Assembly: GCA_002482885.1 (NCBI GenBank)
Contig: DLGW01000013.1
Span: 1-14,893, forward strand
Direction: 5' to 3'
Source: Flavobacteriaceae bacterium UBA7684
GTDB lineage: Bacteria > Bacteroidota > Bacteroidia > Flavobacteriales > Flavobacteriaceae
DNA: 14,893 nucleotides
The number at the start of each line of letters is the position of its first letter. The first letter of the stretch is position 1. A model generated the notes under the pieces. That model was not told the DNA's origin. It made no database searches and was given only the letters and a program-made list of their open reading frames with translations. This document shows positions 5,762-13,698 of this stretch, piece by piece. Both the position numbers and the translations under genes were made by a program.

Positions 5762-8700
5762 ATGATTCAATTCTTTGAAAACGAAAACGGTTTAATTTAC
5801 GCTGTTCAAACTCATAAAACCCTTACTGCCGACGATATTGCCAAACTAAATTGGCTTTTTGGAAATGCTCAATTGATTGGCGATAAAGTACAGCCTTCGG
5901 CTGATGAAGCTTTGGTTGGCCCAAGAGCGGCGATGGTTACACCTTGGAGTACCAATGCGGTGGAGATTACTCAAAATATGGGCATTGAGGGTATTATCAG
6001 AATTGAAGAGTTTTACAAAGCCAGTGCTGATACTACCGATTTTGACCCGATGTTGTCTCAAAAATTTTCGGTTTTAGGACAGGAATTGTTTCATATTAAT
6101 ATTCAACCGGAGCCAATTATTGACATTGAAGATATTGACGCGTACAACAAAAGTGAAGGTTTAGCGTTGAGCCCCGAAGAGGTGGAATACTTAAATAATT
6201 TATCATTAAAATTAGGCAGAAAATTAACGGATTCGGAGATTTTTGCTTTTTCGCAAGCGAATTCTGAACACTGCCGTCATAAGATTTTCAACGGTACTTT
6301 TGTGATTGATGGCGAGGAAAAAGAAACGTCGTTATTCAAATTAATTAAAAAAACTTCGCAAGAAAACCCGAACGATATTGTTTCGGCTTATAAAGATAAT
6401 GTGGCTTTTTTAAAAGGCCCTAGAGTGCAACAGTTTGCGCCAAAATCTGCAGACAAACCTGATTTTTATGAGGTTAAAGAATTTGATTCGGTACTTTCCT
6501 TAAAAGCGGAAACACACAACTTCCCAACCACTGTTGAGCCGTTTAACGGTGCTGCGACTGGTTCGGGCGGAGAAATTCGTGACCGTTTAGCGGGTGGACA
6601 AGGTTCATTGCCTTTGGCGGGAACTGCGGTTTACATGACTGCTTATTCACGTTTGGAAGAAAATAGAACTTGGGAAAACGCCGTTGAAGAACGCAAATGG
6701 TTGTATCAAACACCAATGGATATTTTAATCAAAGCATCAAATGGAGCTTCTGATTTTGGAAATAAATTCGGTCAACCGTTAATTACAGGTTCGGTATTAA
6801 CTTTTGAACACAACGAAAACAACCGCAAAATTGGTTACGACAAAGTAATCATGCAAGCGGGTGGTGTTGGTTTCGGAAAGTTAGATCAAGCCATAAAACA
6901 CAAACCCAAAGAAGGCGATAAAATTGTGATTTTAGGGGGTGAAAATTATAGAATTGGAATGGGTGGTGCTGCGGTTTCTTCGGCAGATACTGGAGCTTTT
7001 GGTTCTGGTATTGAGTTAAATGCCATTCAACGTTCCAATCCTGAAATGCAAAAACGTGCCGCTAATGCCATCAGAGGTTTAGTGGAAAGTGACAATAATC
7101 CTATTGTATCGATTCATGATCATGGGGCGGGCGGGCATTTAAATTGTTTGTCTGAATTGGTGGAAGATACAGGAGGTTTAATCGATTTAGACAAATTGCC
7201 TGTGGGCGACCCTACCCTTTCGGCTAAGGAAATTATTGGTAACGAATCTCAAGAACGTATGGGATTGGTTATCGGTTCTGAAAATATCGATTTATTACAA
7301 AAAATTGCCGATCGCGAGCGTTCACCGATGTATCAAGTGGGCGATGTAACTAGCGATCACCGTTTTACTTTTGAGTCAAAATCTACAGGTGCTAAACCAA
7401 TGGATTATGCTTTGGAAGATTTCTTTGGAAGTTCTCCAAAAACCATCATGACCGATAAAACCATCACGTATAACTACGCTGGTTTAGATTACGATAAAAA
7501 AAATATAGCTACCTATTTAGAGCAAGTTTTACAGCTAGAAGCTGTGGCATGTAAAGATTGGCTAACGAACAAAGTAGACCGTTGTGTGGGTGGTAAAGTG
7601 GCCAAACAACAATGTACTGGCCCATTACAATTGCCGTTGAACAATGTGGGTGTAATGGCGTTAGATTATCAAGGTAAAGAAGGGATTGCTACTTCAATTG
7701 GGCATTCTCCGATAGCTTCATTAATTGATCCGGTTGCAGGAACAAGAACTGCAATTGCAGAAGCTTTATCTAATATTATTTGGGCGCCAATTAAAAATGA
7801 TTTAAAAGGTATTTCACTTTCTGCCAACTGGATGTGGGCTTGTAAAAATGAAGGTGAAGATGCTCGTTTGTATGCAGCTGTTAAAAGCTGTTCTGATTTT
7901 GCGATTGAATTAGGCATAAATATTCCAACAGGGAAAGATTCCTTATCGATGAAACAAAAATATCCGAATGACGAAGTAATCGCACCAGGAACCGTAATTA
8001 TTTCGGCAGCAGGAAATTGCACTAATATTACTAAAGTGGTGGAACCAACTTTGCAGAAAAATGGAGGTTCCATCTATTACATTAATTTATCACAAGACGA
8101 TTTTAAATTGGGTGGATCATCTTTCGCTCAAATCTTAAATAAAATAGGTACAGAAACGCCTACCATTAAAGACAGTGCTTTCTTTAAAAAAGCCTTCAAC
8201 ACCATTCAAGAATTAATCAAAGACCGACAAATTGTTGCTGGACACGATATCGGAAGTGGTGGATTAATTACAACACTTTTAGAAATGTGTTTTGCGGATA
8301 ATCAATTAGGTGCTACCATTGATTTATCAAAAGTAAGTGCAGATTTGATGAAAGTTCTTTTCGCTGAAAATATCGGAATCGTGTTCCAAGCGAAAAATGA
8401 TGCTGTTTTAGAAAAAACATTACAAGACAATGGTGTGGAGTTTTTCAAAATTGGTCAAGCAAACGAATCAGGTGAATTAAACATTCATAATTTATCATTC
8501 ACCATTCACCATTACAGAGACATTTGGTATAAAACATCGTTCTTACTTGATCAAAAACAATCTAAAAACGGTAAGGCTTTAGAGCGTTTTACCAATTATA
8601 AAAACCAACCGTTACAATTTACGTTCCCTAAACATTTCACAGGAATCATTGATCCTGTAGTTGGAAAGAAACGTCCGATTGCGGCGGTTATTCGTGAAAA

Positions 8701-9421
8701 AGGAAGTAATTCTGAACGTGAAATGGCTAATGCCATGTACTTGGCTGGTTTTGATGTTAAAGATGTACACATGACCGATTTAATTTCGGGTCGTGAAACG
8801 TTGGAAGATGTTCAGTTTATTGGAGCTGTGGGTGGTTTTTCAAATTCTGATGTATTGGGTTCTGCTAAAGGTTGGGCGGGTGCATTCAAATACAACGAGA
8901 AAGCCAACACAGCATTGAAAAACTTTTTCAAAAGAGAAGACACTTTATCGGTAGGAATTTGCAATGGATGTCAGTTGTTTGTAGAATTAGGATTAATCAA
9001 TCCTGACCACGAACAAAAACCACGCATGTTACACAACGATTCGCATAAACACGAAAGTAATTTTACTTCTGTAACCATTCAAGAAAACAAATCAGTCATG
9101 TTGTCCACTCTAGCTGGTGCAACGTTAGGGGTTTGGATTTCGCATGGCGAAGGAAAATTCCAATTGCCTTACGAAGAAAATCAATACAACATTGTAGGTA
9201 AATACGGGTATGAAGGTTATCCTGCGAACCCGAATGGTTCCGCCTACAACACCGCAATGATGTGCGATAATACTGGGCGCCATTTGGTAATGATGCCACA
9301 CATTGAACGTTCTATTTTTCAATGGAACTGGGCGTATTACCCAGAAGGTAGAAAAGACGAAGTTTCGCCTTGGTTGGAAGCGTTTGTGAATGCCCGTAAG
9401 TGGATTGAAAATTTAAAATAA
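5762..9421 (+). CDS. purL: Phosphoribosylformylglycinamidine (FGAM) synthase, large form
   Basis: This 1219-residue single-chain PurL catalyses the ATP- and glutamine-dependent amidation of FGAR to FGAM, step four of purine synthesis. In order it shows the N-terminal PurS-like region, the linker with NSEHCRHKIFNG, the first AIRS-type half (KAETHNFPTTVEPFNGAATG, GSGGEIRDR), the second half (PTGKDSLSMKQK, AGHDIGSGG) and a C-terminal class I glutaminase domain. The glutaminase triad is visible: C1067 in GICNGCQL, and H1180 and E1182 in MPHIERS, with ISHGEG between them. The length is slightly under the E. coli protein. Residues 907-917, just before the glutaminase domain, are encoded by a CATTCAC-type repeat also present upstream of the gene. 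It appears to lead an operon with the FAH-family, Hpt-like and cinA genes. Confidence 0.97.
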   Translation: MIQFFENENGLIYAVQTHKTLTADDIAKLNWLFGNAQLIGDKVQPSADEALVGPRAAMVTPWSTNAVEITQNMGIEGIIRIEEFYKASADTTDFDPMLSQKFSVLGQELFHINIQPEPIIDIEDIDAYNKSEGLALSPEEVEYLNNLSLKLGRKLTDSEIFAFSQANSEHCRHKIFNGTFVIDGEEKETSLFKLIKKTSQENPNDIVSAYKDNVAFLKGPRVQQFAPKSADKPDFYEVKEFDSVLSLKAETHNFPTTVEPFNGAATGSGGEIRDRLAGGQGSLPLAGTAVYMTAYSRLEENRTWENAVEERKWLYQTPMDILIKASNGASDFGNKFGQPLITGSVLTFEHNENNRKIGYDKVIMQAGGVGFGKLDQAIKHKPKEGDKIVILGGENYRIGMGGAAVSSADTGAFGSGIELNAIQRSNPEMQKRAANAIRGLVESDNNPIVSIHDHGAGGHLNCLSELVEDTGGLIDLDKLPVGDPTLSAKEIIGNESQERMGLVIGSENIDLLQKIADRERSPMYQVGDVTSDHRFTFESKSTGAKPMDYALEDFFGSSPKTIMTDKTITYNYAGLDYDKKNIATYLEQVLQLEAVACKDWLTNKVDRCVGGKVAKQQCTGPLQLPLNNVGVMALDYQGKEGIATSIGHSPIASLIDPVAGTRTAIAEALSNIIWAPIKNDLKGISLSANWMWACKNEGEDARLYAAVKSCSDFAIELGINIPTGKDSLSMKQKYPNDEVIAPGTVIISAAGNCTNITKVVEPTLQKNGGSIYYINLSQDDFKLGGSSFAQILNKIGTETPTIKDSAFFKKAFNTIQELIKDRQIVAGHDIGSGGLITTLLEMCFADNQLGATIDLSKVSADLMKVLFAENIGIVFQAKNDAVLEKTLQDNGVEFFKIGQANESGELNIHNLSFTIHHYRDIWYKTSFLLDQKQSKNGKALERFTNYKNQPLQFTFPKHFTGIIDPVVGKKRPIAAVIREKGSNSEREMANAMYLAGFDVKDVHMTDLISGRETLEDVQFIGAVGGFSNSDVLGSAKGWAGAFKYNEKANTALKNFFKREDTLSVGICNGCQLFVELGLINPDHEQKPRMLHNDSHKHESNFTSVTIQENKSVMLSTLAGATLGVWISHGEGKFQLPYEENQYNIVGKYGYEGYPANPNGSAYNTAMMCDNTGRHLVMMPHIERSIFQWNWAYYPEGRKDEVSPWLEAFVNARKWIENLK
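8482..8513. repeat. Intergenic-type CATTCAC repeat inside purL
   Basis: Bases 8482-8502 are identical over 21 nt to 5670-5690 upstream of the gene, and are followed by a tandem heptamer, CACCATT twice (8500-8513). The reading frame stays open, giving NIHNLSFTIHH at residues 907-917. Seven is not a multiple of three, so gaining or losing one heptamer would break the frame. Confidence 0.7.
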
Positions 9422-9429
9422 TTCAGGCG

Positions 9430-10041
9430 GTGAAAATCATTTGTATTGGGCACAATTATGTGCAACATATTAAGGAATTAAATGCGGCTTTCCCCGAAGA
9501 GCCTGTGGTATTTTTTAAACCCGACACGGCTGTTTTGCCTTCTAAAACTCCTTTTTATCTTCCTGAATTTTCAAACGAAATTCATTATGAAGTAGAAGTT
9601 TTAGTAAAAATCAGCAAACATGGAAAACACATTGATTCGCAATTTGCTCACCGCTATTACGAAGAAATTGGATTAGGCATTGATTTTACGGCACGCGATT
9701 TACAACGGAAATTCGCGGAAAAAGGCTTACCTTGGGAAAAATGCAAAGCCTTTGATGGTTCGGCAGTAATTGGAGATTTTTTACCTAAATCACAATTTGA
9801 ATCCATAAATGACTTATCTTTTAGGTTAGAAAAAAACGGAGCAATTGTTCAACAAAGCAGTACCTCGGATATGTTATTTAAGATTGATGAAATTATTGCG
9901 CATTTGTCTACCTATTTTACTTTAAAACAAGGAGATATTATTTTTACAGGAACACCTTCGGGTGTGGGTAAAATCGAAGTCAATGACCGTTTAGAAGGAT
10001 TTTTAGAAAATAAACCCATGTTTAGCGTAAACATCAAATAA
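9430..10041 (+). CDS. Fumarylacetoacetate hydrolase (FAH) family protein
   Basis: This 203-residue protein matches the C-terminal catalytic fold of the FAH superfamily (FAHD1/YcgM type). The divalent-metal ligands are visible as E54 and E56 in IHYEVEVLV and D85 in GLGIDFTARD, with PWEKCKAFDGSAVIGDF and IFTGTPSGVG completing the family pattern. Relatives act on acylpyruvates or decarboxylate oxaloacetate in the cytoplasm; the substrate here cannot be read from sequence. The start is a GTG at 9430, 8 bp after the purL stop, and gives MKIICIGHNYVQHI, the expected N-terminus, so no upstream ATG is needed. Its stop overlaps the next gene's ATG by one base (TAATG), indicating an operon. Confidence 0.92.
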   Translation: MKIICIGHNYVQHIKELNAAFPEEPVVFFKPDTAVLPSKTPFYLPEFSNEIHYEVEVLVKISKHGKHIDSQFAHRYYEEIGLGIDFTARDLQRKFAEKGLPWEKCKAFDGSAVIGDFLPKSQFESINDLSFRLEKNGAIVQQSSTSDMLFKIDEIIAHLSTYFTLKQGDIIFTGTPSGVGKIEVNDRLEGFLENKPMFSVNIK

Positions 10042-10397
10042 TGCCACTACACTACAATTTATCAAAAGTTTACTTTTTAACCGAAAGAAAACCCGAAGTC
10101 ATACAAGCTATGGTAATCACTTTTATTGAAGAAAGTTCCGTGGCTTTAAAAAACATTAAAAAAGGAATTGACAAAAAAAACTACGAACAAGTCTTTAACT
10201 ACGCTTCTTCGTTAGAATCTACCTTAGAATTATTTGGGTTAGACAATGCCCATGACGACACTTTAAGAATCATCACTTGGACTTCTACCAAAGGCAAGAA
10301 AAAAGAAATTAAAGAAACCTTTAAAGAGTTTAAAAACCTAGTTAAACTCGCCATGAAAGAATTAAAAAAAGACTATAAGCTTTCCCCTATTTCTTAA
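10041..10397 (+). CDS. Hpt-like (histidine phosphotransfer) domain protein lacking the usual histidine
   Basis: The 118-residue, all-helical protein follows the pattern of flavobacterial Hpt-domain proteins: LSKVYFLTERKPEVIQAM, then KNIKKGIDKKNYEQVFNYA, then the helix normally containing the phospho-acceptor AHKIK-type motif. Here that stretch reads YASSLESTLELFGLDNA (residues 54-70), placing S56 where the phosphorylated histidine is expected and E59 where a lysine is usual. It therefore probably cannot relay phosphate and may be a degenerate, structural or regulatory Hpt. The assignment rests on remembered relatives and on position between the FAH-family gene and cinA, an arrangement I recall in other flavobacteria. 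The ATG overlaps the previous stop by 1 nt. The C-terminus is strongly basic. If the Hpt reading is wrong it is a small helical protein of unknown function. Confidence 0.68.
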   Translation: MPLHYNLSKVYFLTERKPEVIQAMVITFIEESSVALKNIKKGIDKKNYEQVFNYASSLESTLELFGLDNAHDDTLRIITWTSTKGKKKEIKETFKEFKNLVKLAMKELKKDYKLSPIS

Positions 10398-10409
10398 AAA
10401 ACTCAACTG

Positions 10410-11657
10410 ATGAAAGCTGCGATTTTAACAATAGGTGATGAAATTCTAATTGGTCAAATCGTAGATACCAATTCGGGGTACATTGCCAAATCCTTAGACA
10501 GTATTGGGATAGATGTGGTTCAAATGCTATCCATTGGCGATGACAAAAACACCATTTTAAACACTTTTACCTACTTACAAACTCAAGTAAATCTAGTCAT
10601 CATTACAGGCGGATTAGGCCCTACTAAAGACGACATTACCAAAAAAACATTTGCGGAATATTTTAACGATTCTTTGGTTTTAAACCCCGAAGTATTACAA
10701 CACGTAACGCATTTAATTGAAAAAATATACAAACGACCAGTTTCTCAGATTAATAAAGATCAAGCTTTAGTTCCTGCTACATGCACGGTATTTTTTAACG
10801 ATTTTGGAACCGCTCCGGGTATGCTCATGGAAAAAGACGAAACTCTTTTTATATCCTTACCAGGAGTTCCTTACGAAATGACGCATTTGATGCAAGACAA
10901 AGTCATTCCGTACTTAGTGAAACGATTCCAAAGACCTTACCACATTCACCAAACCGTAATCACTTACGGCGTGGGCGAAAGTTTATTAGCGGAACAAATT
11001 GCCGATTGGGAAGACGCCTTGCCTTCCTTCATCAAATTAGCTTATTTGCCCAGTCCGGGCAGGGTAAGATTAAGACTTTCTGCCCGAGGAGAAAATCAAA
11101 AACTTTTGCAAGAAACTTTAACCACTCAGATTCAAAAACTCAGTCAGATTTTAGGCGATGTGATTGTAGGGTTTGAAGATGACCAACCTATTGAAGTAGT
11201 AGTAGGTAAATTACTGACTCAAAAACAACTCACCCTTTCCACAGCAGAAAGCTGTACAGGAGGCTTATTAGCCTCTAAAATCGTGAGTATTGCGGGTGCT
11301 TCGGCTTATTACAAAGGAAGCATTGTAGCCTACCAAGCAGCCTTAAAAACCAGTTTACTACAAGTAAGCGAAGAAATCATTAAAGAACATAGCGTAGTTA
11401 GTATTCCTGTAGCCGAAGCTATGGCATTAGGTATTCAACAAAAAATGCAAACTAGTTTTGGAATTGGCATCACAGGCAACGCGGGGCCTAGTTCCTCTAC
11501 AAGTGCGGATGATTTAGGAATAGTTTGCATTGCCTTAGCCACACCAAACGGAGTGATTTCTGAACGTTTTGACTTTGGTCAACCCCGAGAAAAAGTGATA
11601 CTAAGAGCCGCAAATAAAGCCTTAGAAATGCTTTTAAAAATTCTTTCAAAAAACTAA
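10410..11657 (+). CDS. cinA: CinA family protein (nicotinamide-nucleotide amidase, with MoCF-like N-domain)
   Basis: The full-length, 415-residue two-domain CinA. The N-terminal half is the molybdopterin-binding-like (COG1058) domain, with TIGDEILIGQIVDTNS (7-22) and ITGGLGPTKDD (65-75). The C-terminal domain (from about 260) is the PncC amidase, with STAESCTGGLLASK (277-290) supplying the catalytic serine and GITGNAGP (353-360). It deamidates NMN to nicotinic acid mononucleotide in pyridine-nucleotide salvage; in some Gram-positive bacteria it is competence-induced. After GNAGP the sequence reads SSSTSADDLG, more Ser/Thr-rich than the usual G/D-rich loop I recall. It starts 12 bp after the Hpt-like gene and appears to end the purL operon, since rpmB has its own promoter. 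Confidence 0.95.
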   Translation: MKAAILTIGDEILIGQIVDTNSGYIAKSLDSIGIDVVQMLSIGDDKNTILNTFTYLQTQVNLVIITGGLGPTKDDITKKTFAEYFNDSLVLNPEVLQHVTHLIEKIYKRPVSQINKDQALVPATCTVFFNDFGTAPGMLMEKDETLFISLPGVPYEMTHLMQDKVIPYLVKRFQRPYHIHQTVITYGVGESLLAEQIADWEDALPSFIKLAYLPSPGRVRLRLSARGENQKLLQETLTTQIQKLSQILGDVIVGFEDDQPIEVVVGKLLTQKQLTLSTAESCTGGLLASKIVSIAGASAYYKGSIVAYQAALKTSLLQVSEEIIKEHSVVSIPVAEAMALGIQQKMQTSFGIGITGNAGPSSSTSADDLGIVCIALATPNGVISERFDFGQPREKVILRAANKALEMLLKILSKN

Positions 11658-11665
11658 AAATTTAA

Positions 11666-11697
11666 TTTGTTTAATCATTTTGTTTTGCTTTAATTTG
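11666..11697 (+). promoter_or_regulatory. Likely promoter of the rpmB-rpmG operon
   Basis: TTTG (11666-11669), a 20-bp spacer and TTAATTTG (11690-11697) match the Bacteroidetes promoter with one mismatch in the -7 element. Transcription would begin near 11703, about 30 nt before the rpmB ATG. Confidence 0.5.
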
Positions 11698-11734
11698 CAA
11701 ACTCATTTTTGAATAATCTATAACAAAGATACCA

Positions 11735-11971
11735 ATGTCTAGAGTTTGTGTACTTACAGGTAAAAAAGCTATGGTAGGAAACAATGTTTCTCACGCCATG
11801 AATAAAACTAAGAGAAGGTTTAACGTGAACTTATTTACGAAACGCTTTTATCTTCCAGAAGAAGACAGATGGGTTACTATAAAAGTAGCTGCTTCAACTT
11901 TAAAAACAATCAACAAAAAAGGAATTACTGCAGTTTTGAAAGAAGCTCAGTTAAATGGATTCATTAAATAA
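11735..11971 (+). CDS. rpmB: 50S ribosomal protein L28
   Basis: The 78-residue protein begins MSRVCVLTGKKAMVGNNVSH and continues with RRFNVNLFTKRFYLPEEDRWVTIKVAASTLKTI, the L28 pattern, at the usual length. It carries only the first cysteine (C5), so it is the non-zinc-binding form. It is the first of three small translation-linked genes (rpmB, rpmG, DUF4295) ending at the terminator at 12364-12397. It should be strongly expressed, and a promoter is visible just upstream. Confidence 0.97.
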   Translation: MSRVCVLTGKKAMVGNNVSHAMNKTKRRFNVNLFTKRFYLPEEDRWVTIKVAASTLKTINKKGITAVLKEAQLNGFIK

Positions 11972-11996
11972 TTCCTCCTTAAAATAAGAAATCAAA

Positions 11997-12179
11997 ATGG
12001 CAAAGAAAGGAAACAGAATTCAAGTAATTTTAGAGTGTACAGAACACAAAAACAGTGGTGTTGCTGGTACTTCTAGATACATCACTACTAAAAACAAAAA
12101 GAACACTCCAGACAGATTAGAGATTAAAAAATTTAATCCAATCTTGAAAAAAGTGACTGTTCATAAAGAAATTAAATAA
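11997..12179 (+). CDS. rpmG: 50S ribosomal protein L33
   Basis: The 60-residue protein MAKKGNRIQVILECTEHKNSG... continues with SRYITTKNKKNTPDRLEIKKFNP and KVTVHKEIK, the L33 signature. A single cysteine (C14) remains and the zinc-ribbon cysteine pairs are absent, so this is the zinc-independent C-minus type. It follows rpmB by 25 bp and precedes the DUF4295 gene by 7 bp, a gene order common in Bacteroidetes. Confidence 0.97.
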   Translation: MAKKGNRIQVILECTEHKNSGVAGTSRYITTKNKKNTPDRLEIKKFNPILKKVTVHKEIK

Positions 12180-12186
12180 TTGAATC

Positions 12187-12339
12187 ATGGCAAAGAAAAC
12201 GGTAGCAACCTTACAGACATCTTCAAAAAGATTGTCTAAAGCAATTAAAATGGTAAAATCACCTAAATCTGGTGCTTATGTGTTTGTAGAAACCATAACT
12301 AATCCTGAAGAAGTAAGCGATTTCTTTAAAAAGAAATAA
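12187..12339 (+). CDS. DUF4295 family small basic protein
   Basis: A 50-residue open frame starts at the ATG 7 bp after rpmG: MAKKTVATLQTSSKRLSKAI, then KMVKSPKSGAYVFVETI, ending EEVSDFFKKK. This matches the Bacteroidetes DUF4295 family as I remember it, including its place directly after rpmB and rpmG. It is very basic at the N-terminus, as ribosome-associated proteins often are. A role on or near the ribosome is inferred from its context and charge, not from sequence homology to a known ribosomal protein. It is the last gene before the intrinsic terminator. Confidence 0.92.
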   Translation: MAKKTVATLQTSSKRLSKAIKMVKSPKSGAYVFVETITNPEEVSDFFKKK

Positions 12340-12363
12340 TCTTTTTATCAATGATATACATTT

Positions 12364-12397
12364 AAGCTGCTCTCCATAAAACGAGAGTAGCTTTTTT
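12364..12397 (+). terminator. Intrinsic terminator of the rpmB-rpmG-DUF4295 operon
   Basis: AAGCTGCTCTC (12364-12374) pairs with GAGAGTAGCTT (12383-12393), one G-U wobble included, around an 8-nt loop, and TTTTTT follows at 12392-12397. It lies 25 bp after the DUF4295 stop and 35 bp before the ftsY ATG, so ftsY is either separately transcribed or reached by partial read-through. Confidence 0.88.
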
Positions 12398-12431
12398 GGT
12401 TTATACATATTCTTATCCAAAAACAAAGGGC

Positions 12432-13403
12432 ATGAATTTTTTCAAAAAAATATTTTCTTCCGAAAAAAAAATAAGCGAACAAGAAAAACAAACCTTAGAT
12501 AAAGGTTTAGAAGCTTCTAAAAGTTCGTTTTTTTCAAAACTAGCCAAAGTTGTCGCTGGAAAATCTAAAGTAGATGACGAAGTATTAGACAAGTTAGAAG
12601 AAGTTTTAATTTCATCTGATGTTGGAGTAAATACAACATTAAAAATCATTGAAAGAATTGAAAAAAGAGTAGCCGAAGACAAATACGTTGGTACCGACGA
12701 ATTAAATAAAATCTTACGAGAAGAAATCGCAGGTTTACTTGCCGAAACCAATCACAACGACGCCACTACATTTGAGATTCCTGTACAAAAAAAACCTTAT
12801 GTACTGATGGTTGTGGGTGTTAATGGCGTAGGAAAAACAACTACTATTGGCAAATTGGCGTTCCAATTTAAAAAAGCGGGATACAACGTAGTTTTAGGGG
12901 CTGCCGATACTTTTAGAGCTGCTGCCATTGACCAACTACAAATTTGGGCAGACCGAGTAGGCGTACCTATCGTACGTCAACAAATGGGTAGCGACCCCGC
13001 TTCAGTCGCTTTTGACACCTTACAATCTGCGGTAAAACAAAATGCAGACATTGTGATTATAGACACGGCTGGTCGTTTACACAATAAAGTGAATCTAATG
13101 AACGAATTAACCAAAGTAAAACGCGTGATGCAAAAAGTGGTAGAAGATGCCCCACATGATGTTTTATTGGTATTAGATGGTTCCACCGGACAAAATGCTT
13201 TTGAACAAGCCAAGCAATTTACTGCCGCTACCGAAGTGACTTGTTTAGCCGTTACCAAATTAGACGGAACCGCTAAAGGAGGCGTAGTTATTGGCATCTC
13301 CGATCAATTTAAAATTCCCGTAAACTATATTGGCGTTGGCGAAGGCATCGAAGATTTACAAGTATTTAATAAATTTGAATTTGTAGATTCATTTTTTAAA
13401 TAA
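12432..13403 (+). CDS. ftsY: Signal recognition particle receptor FtsY
   Basis: FtsY is the membrane-associated GTPase that docks SRP-ribosome complexes for co-translational insertion of membrane proteins. This 323-residue form has a short charged N-terminus (MNFFKKIFSSEKK), then the N domain and the G domain: P-loop GVNGVGKT (129-136), DTFRAAA (159-165), DTAGR (211-215), TKLDG (275-279) and GVGEGIEDL (301-309). It lacks the long acidic A domain of E. coli, as is normal in Bacteroidetes. The ATG at 12432 is preferred. The frame extends upstream to a TTG at 12396, but that codon is inside the terminator T-run and would add 12 residues unlike the family. No consensus promoter is clear between terminator and ATG. 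Confidence 0.96.
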   Translation: MNFFKKIFSSEKKISEQEKQTLDKGLEASKSSFFSKLAKVVAGKSKVDDEVLDKLEEVLISSDVGVNTTLKIIERIEKRVAEDKYVGTDELNKILREEIAGLLAETNHNDATTFEIPVQKKPYVLMVVGVNGVGKTTTIGKLAFQFKKAGYNVVLGAADTFRAAAIDQLQIWADRVGVPIVRQQMGSDPASVAFDTLQSAVKQNADIVIIDTAGRLHNKVNLMNELTKVKRVMQKVVEDAPHDVLLVLDGSTGQNAFEQAKQFTAATEVTCLAVTKLDGTAKGGVVIGISDQFKIPVNYIGVGEGIEDLQVFNKFEFVDSFFK

Positions 13404-13408
13404 ACCCA

Positions 13409-13687
13409 ATGCCGAATAAATACTTAATCAACACTACCAAAATAGTAGCGATTTATTGTTTCTTTTTTGTAGCCATAAAAATACTGGCTGTTTTAATGGG
13501 CAAATCATTAATTCCCAACTTAGCTAGTTCCCTACCCTTTTTAATCATAGGAATCATTACTTCTTACTTGATTTTTATAGAAAAGTATTTGTGGTGGTTA
13601 ACCATTTTGTTTGCGATATTCATATTGGTTTTTAGAATTTTTGAATTTGATATTTTAATGTATCTTGAAAAAAATTATTCCAACTAA
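13409..13687 (+). CDS. Small membrane protein, function unknown
   Basis: A 92-residue, very hydrophobic protein with three likely membrane helices at about residues 10-30, 40-57 and 60-78, and a short polar tail (LEKNYSN). I recognise no family or catalytic motif. It starts 5 bp after ftsY and ends 11 bp before the arginine deiminase-family gene, so it is almost certainly co-transcribed with both. The tight spacing and consistent reading frame support a real gene. A lone small membrane protein beside ftsY could be a client or a bystander; nothing in the sequence decides this. Confidence 0.75.
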   Translation: MPNKYLINTTKIVAIYCFFFVAIKILAVLMGKSLIPNLASSLPFLIIGIITSYLIFIEKYLWWLTILFAIFILVFRIFEFDILMYLEKNYSN

Positions 13688-13698
13688 GTAAACACCGT

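Noticed and set aside
7669..8073. Minus-strand 134-residue frame inside purL
   Set aside because: It lies wholly antisense to conserved purL sequence and is explained by purL codon pattern.
12396..12431. Upstream extension of ftsY to a TTG codon
   Set aside because: The TTG overlaps the T-run of the terminator, and the extra 12 residues do not resemble the FtsY N-terminus; the ATG at 12432 fits better.
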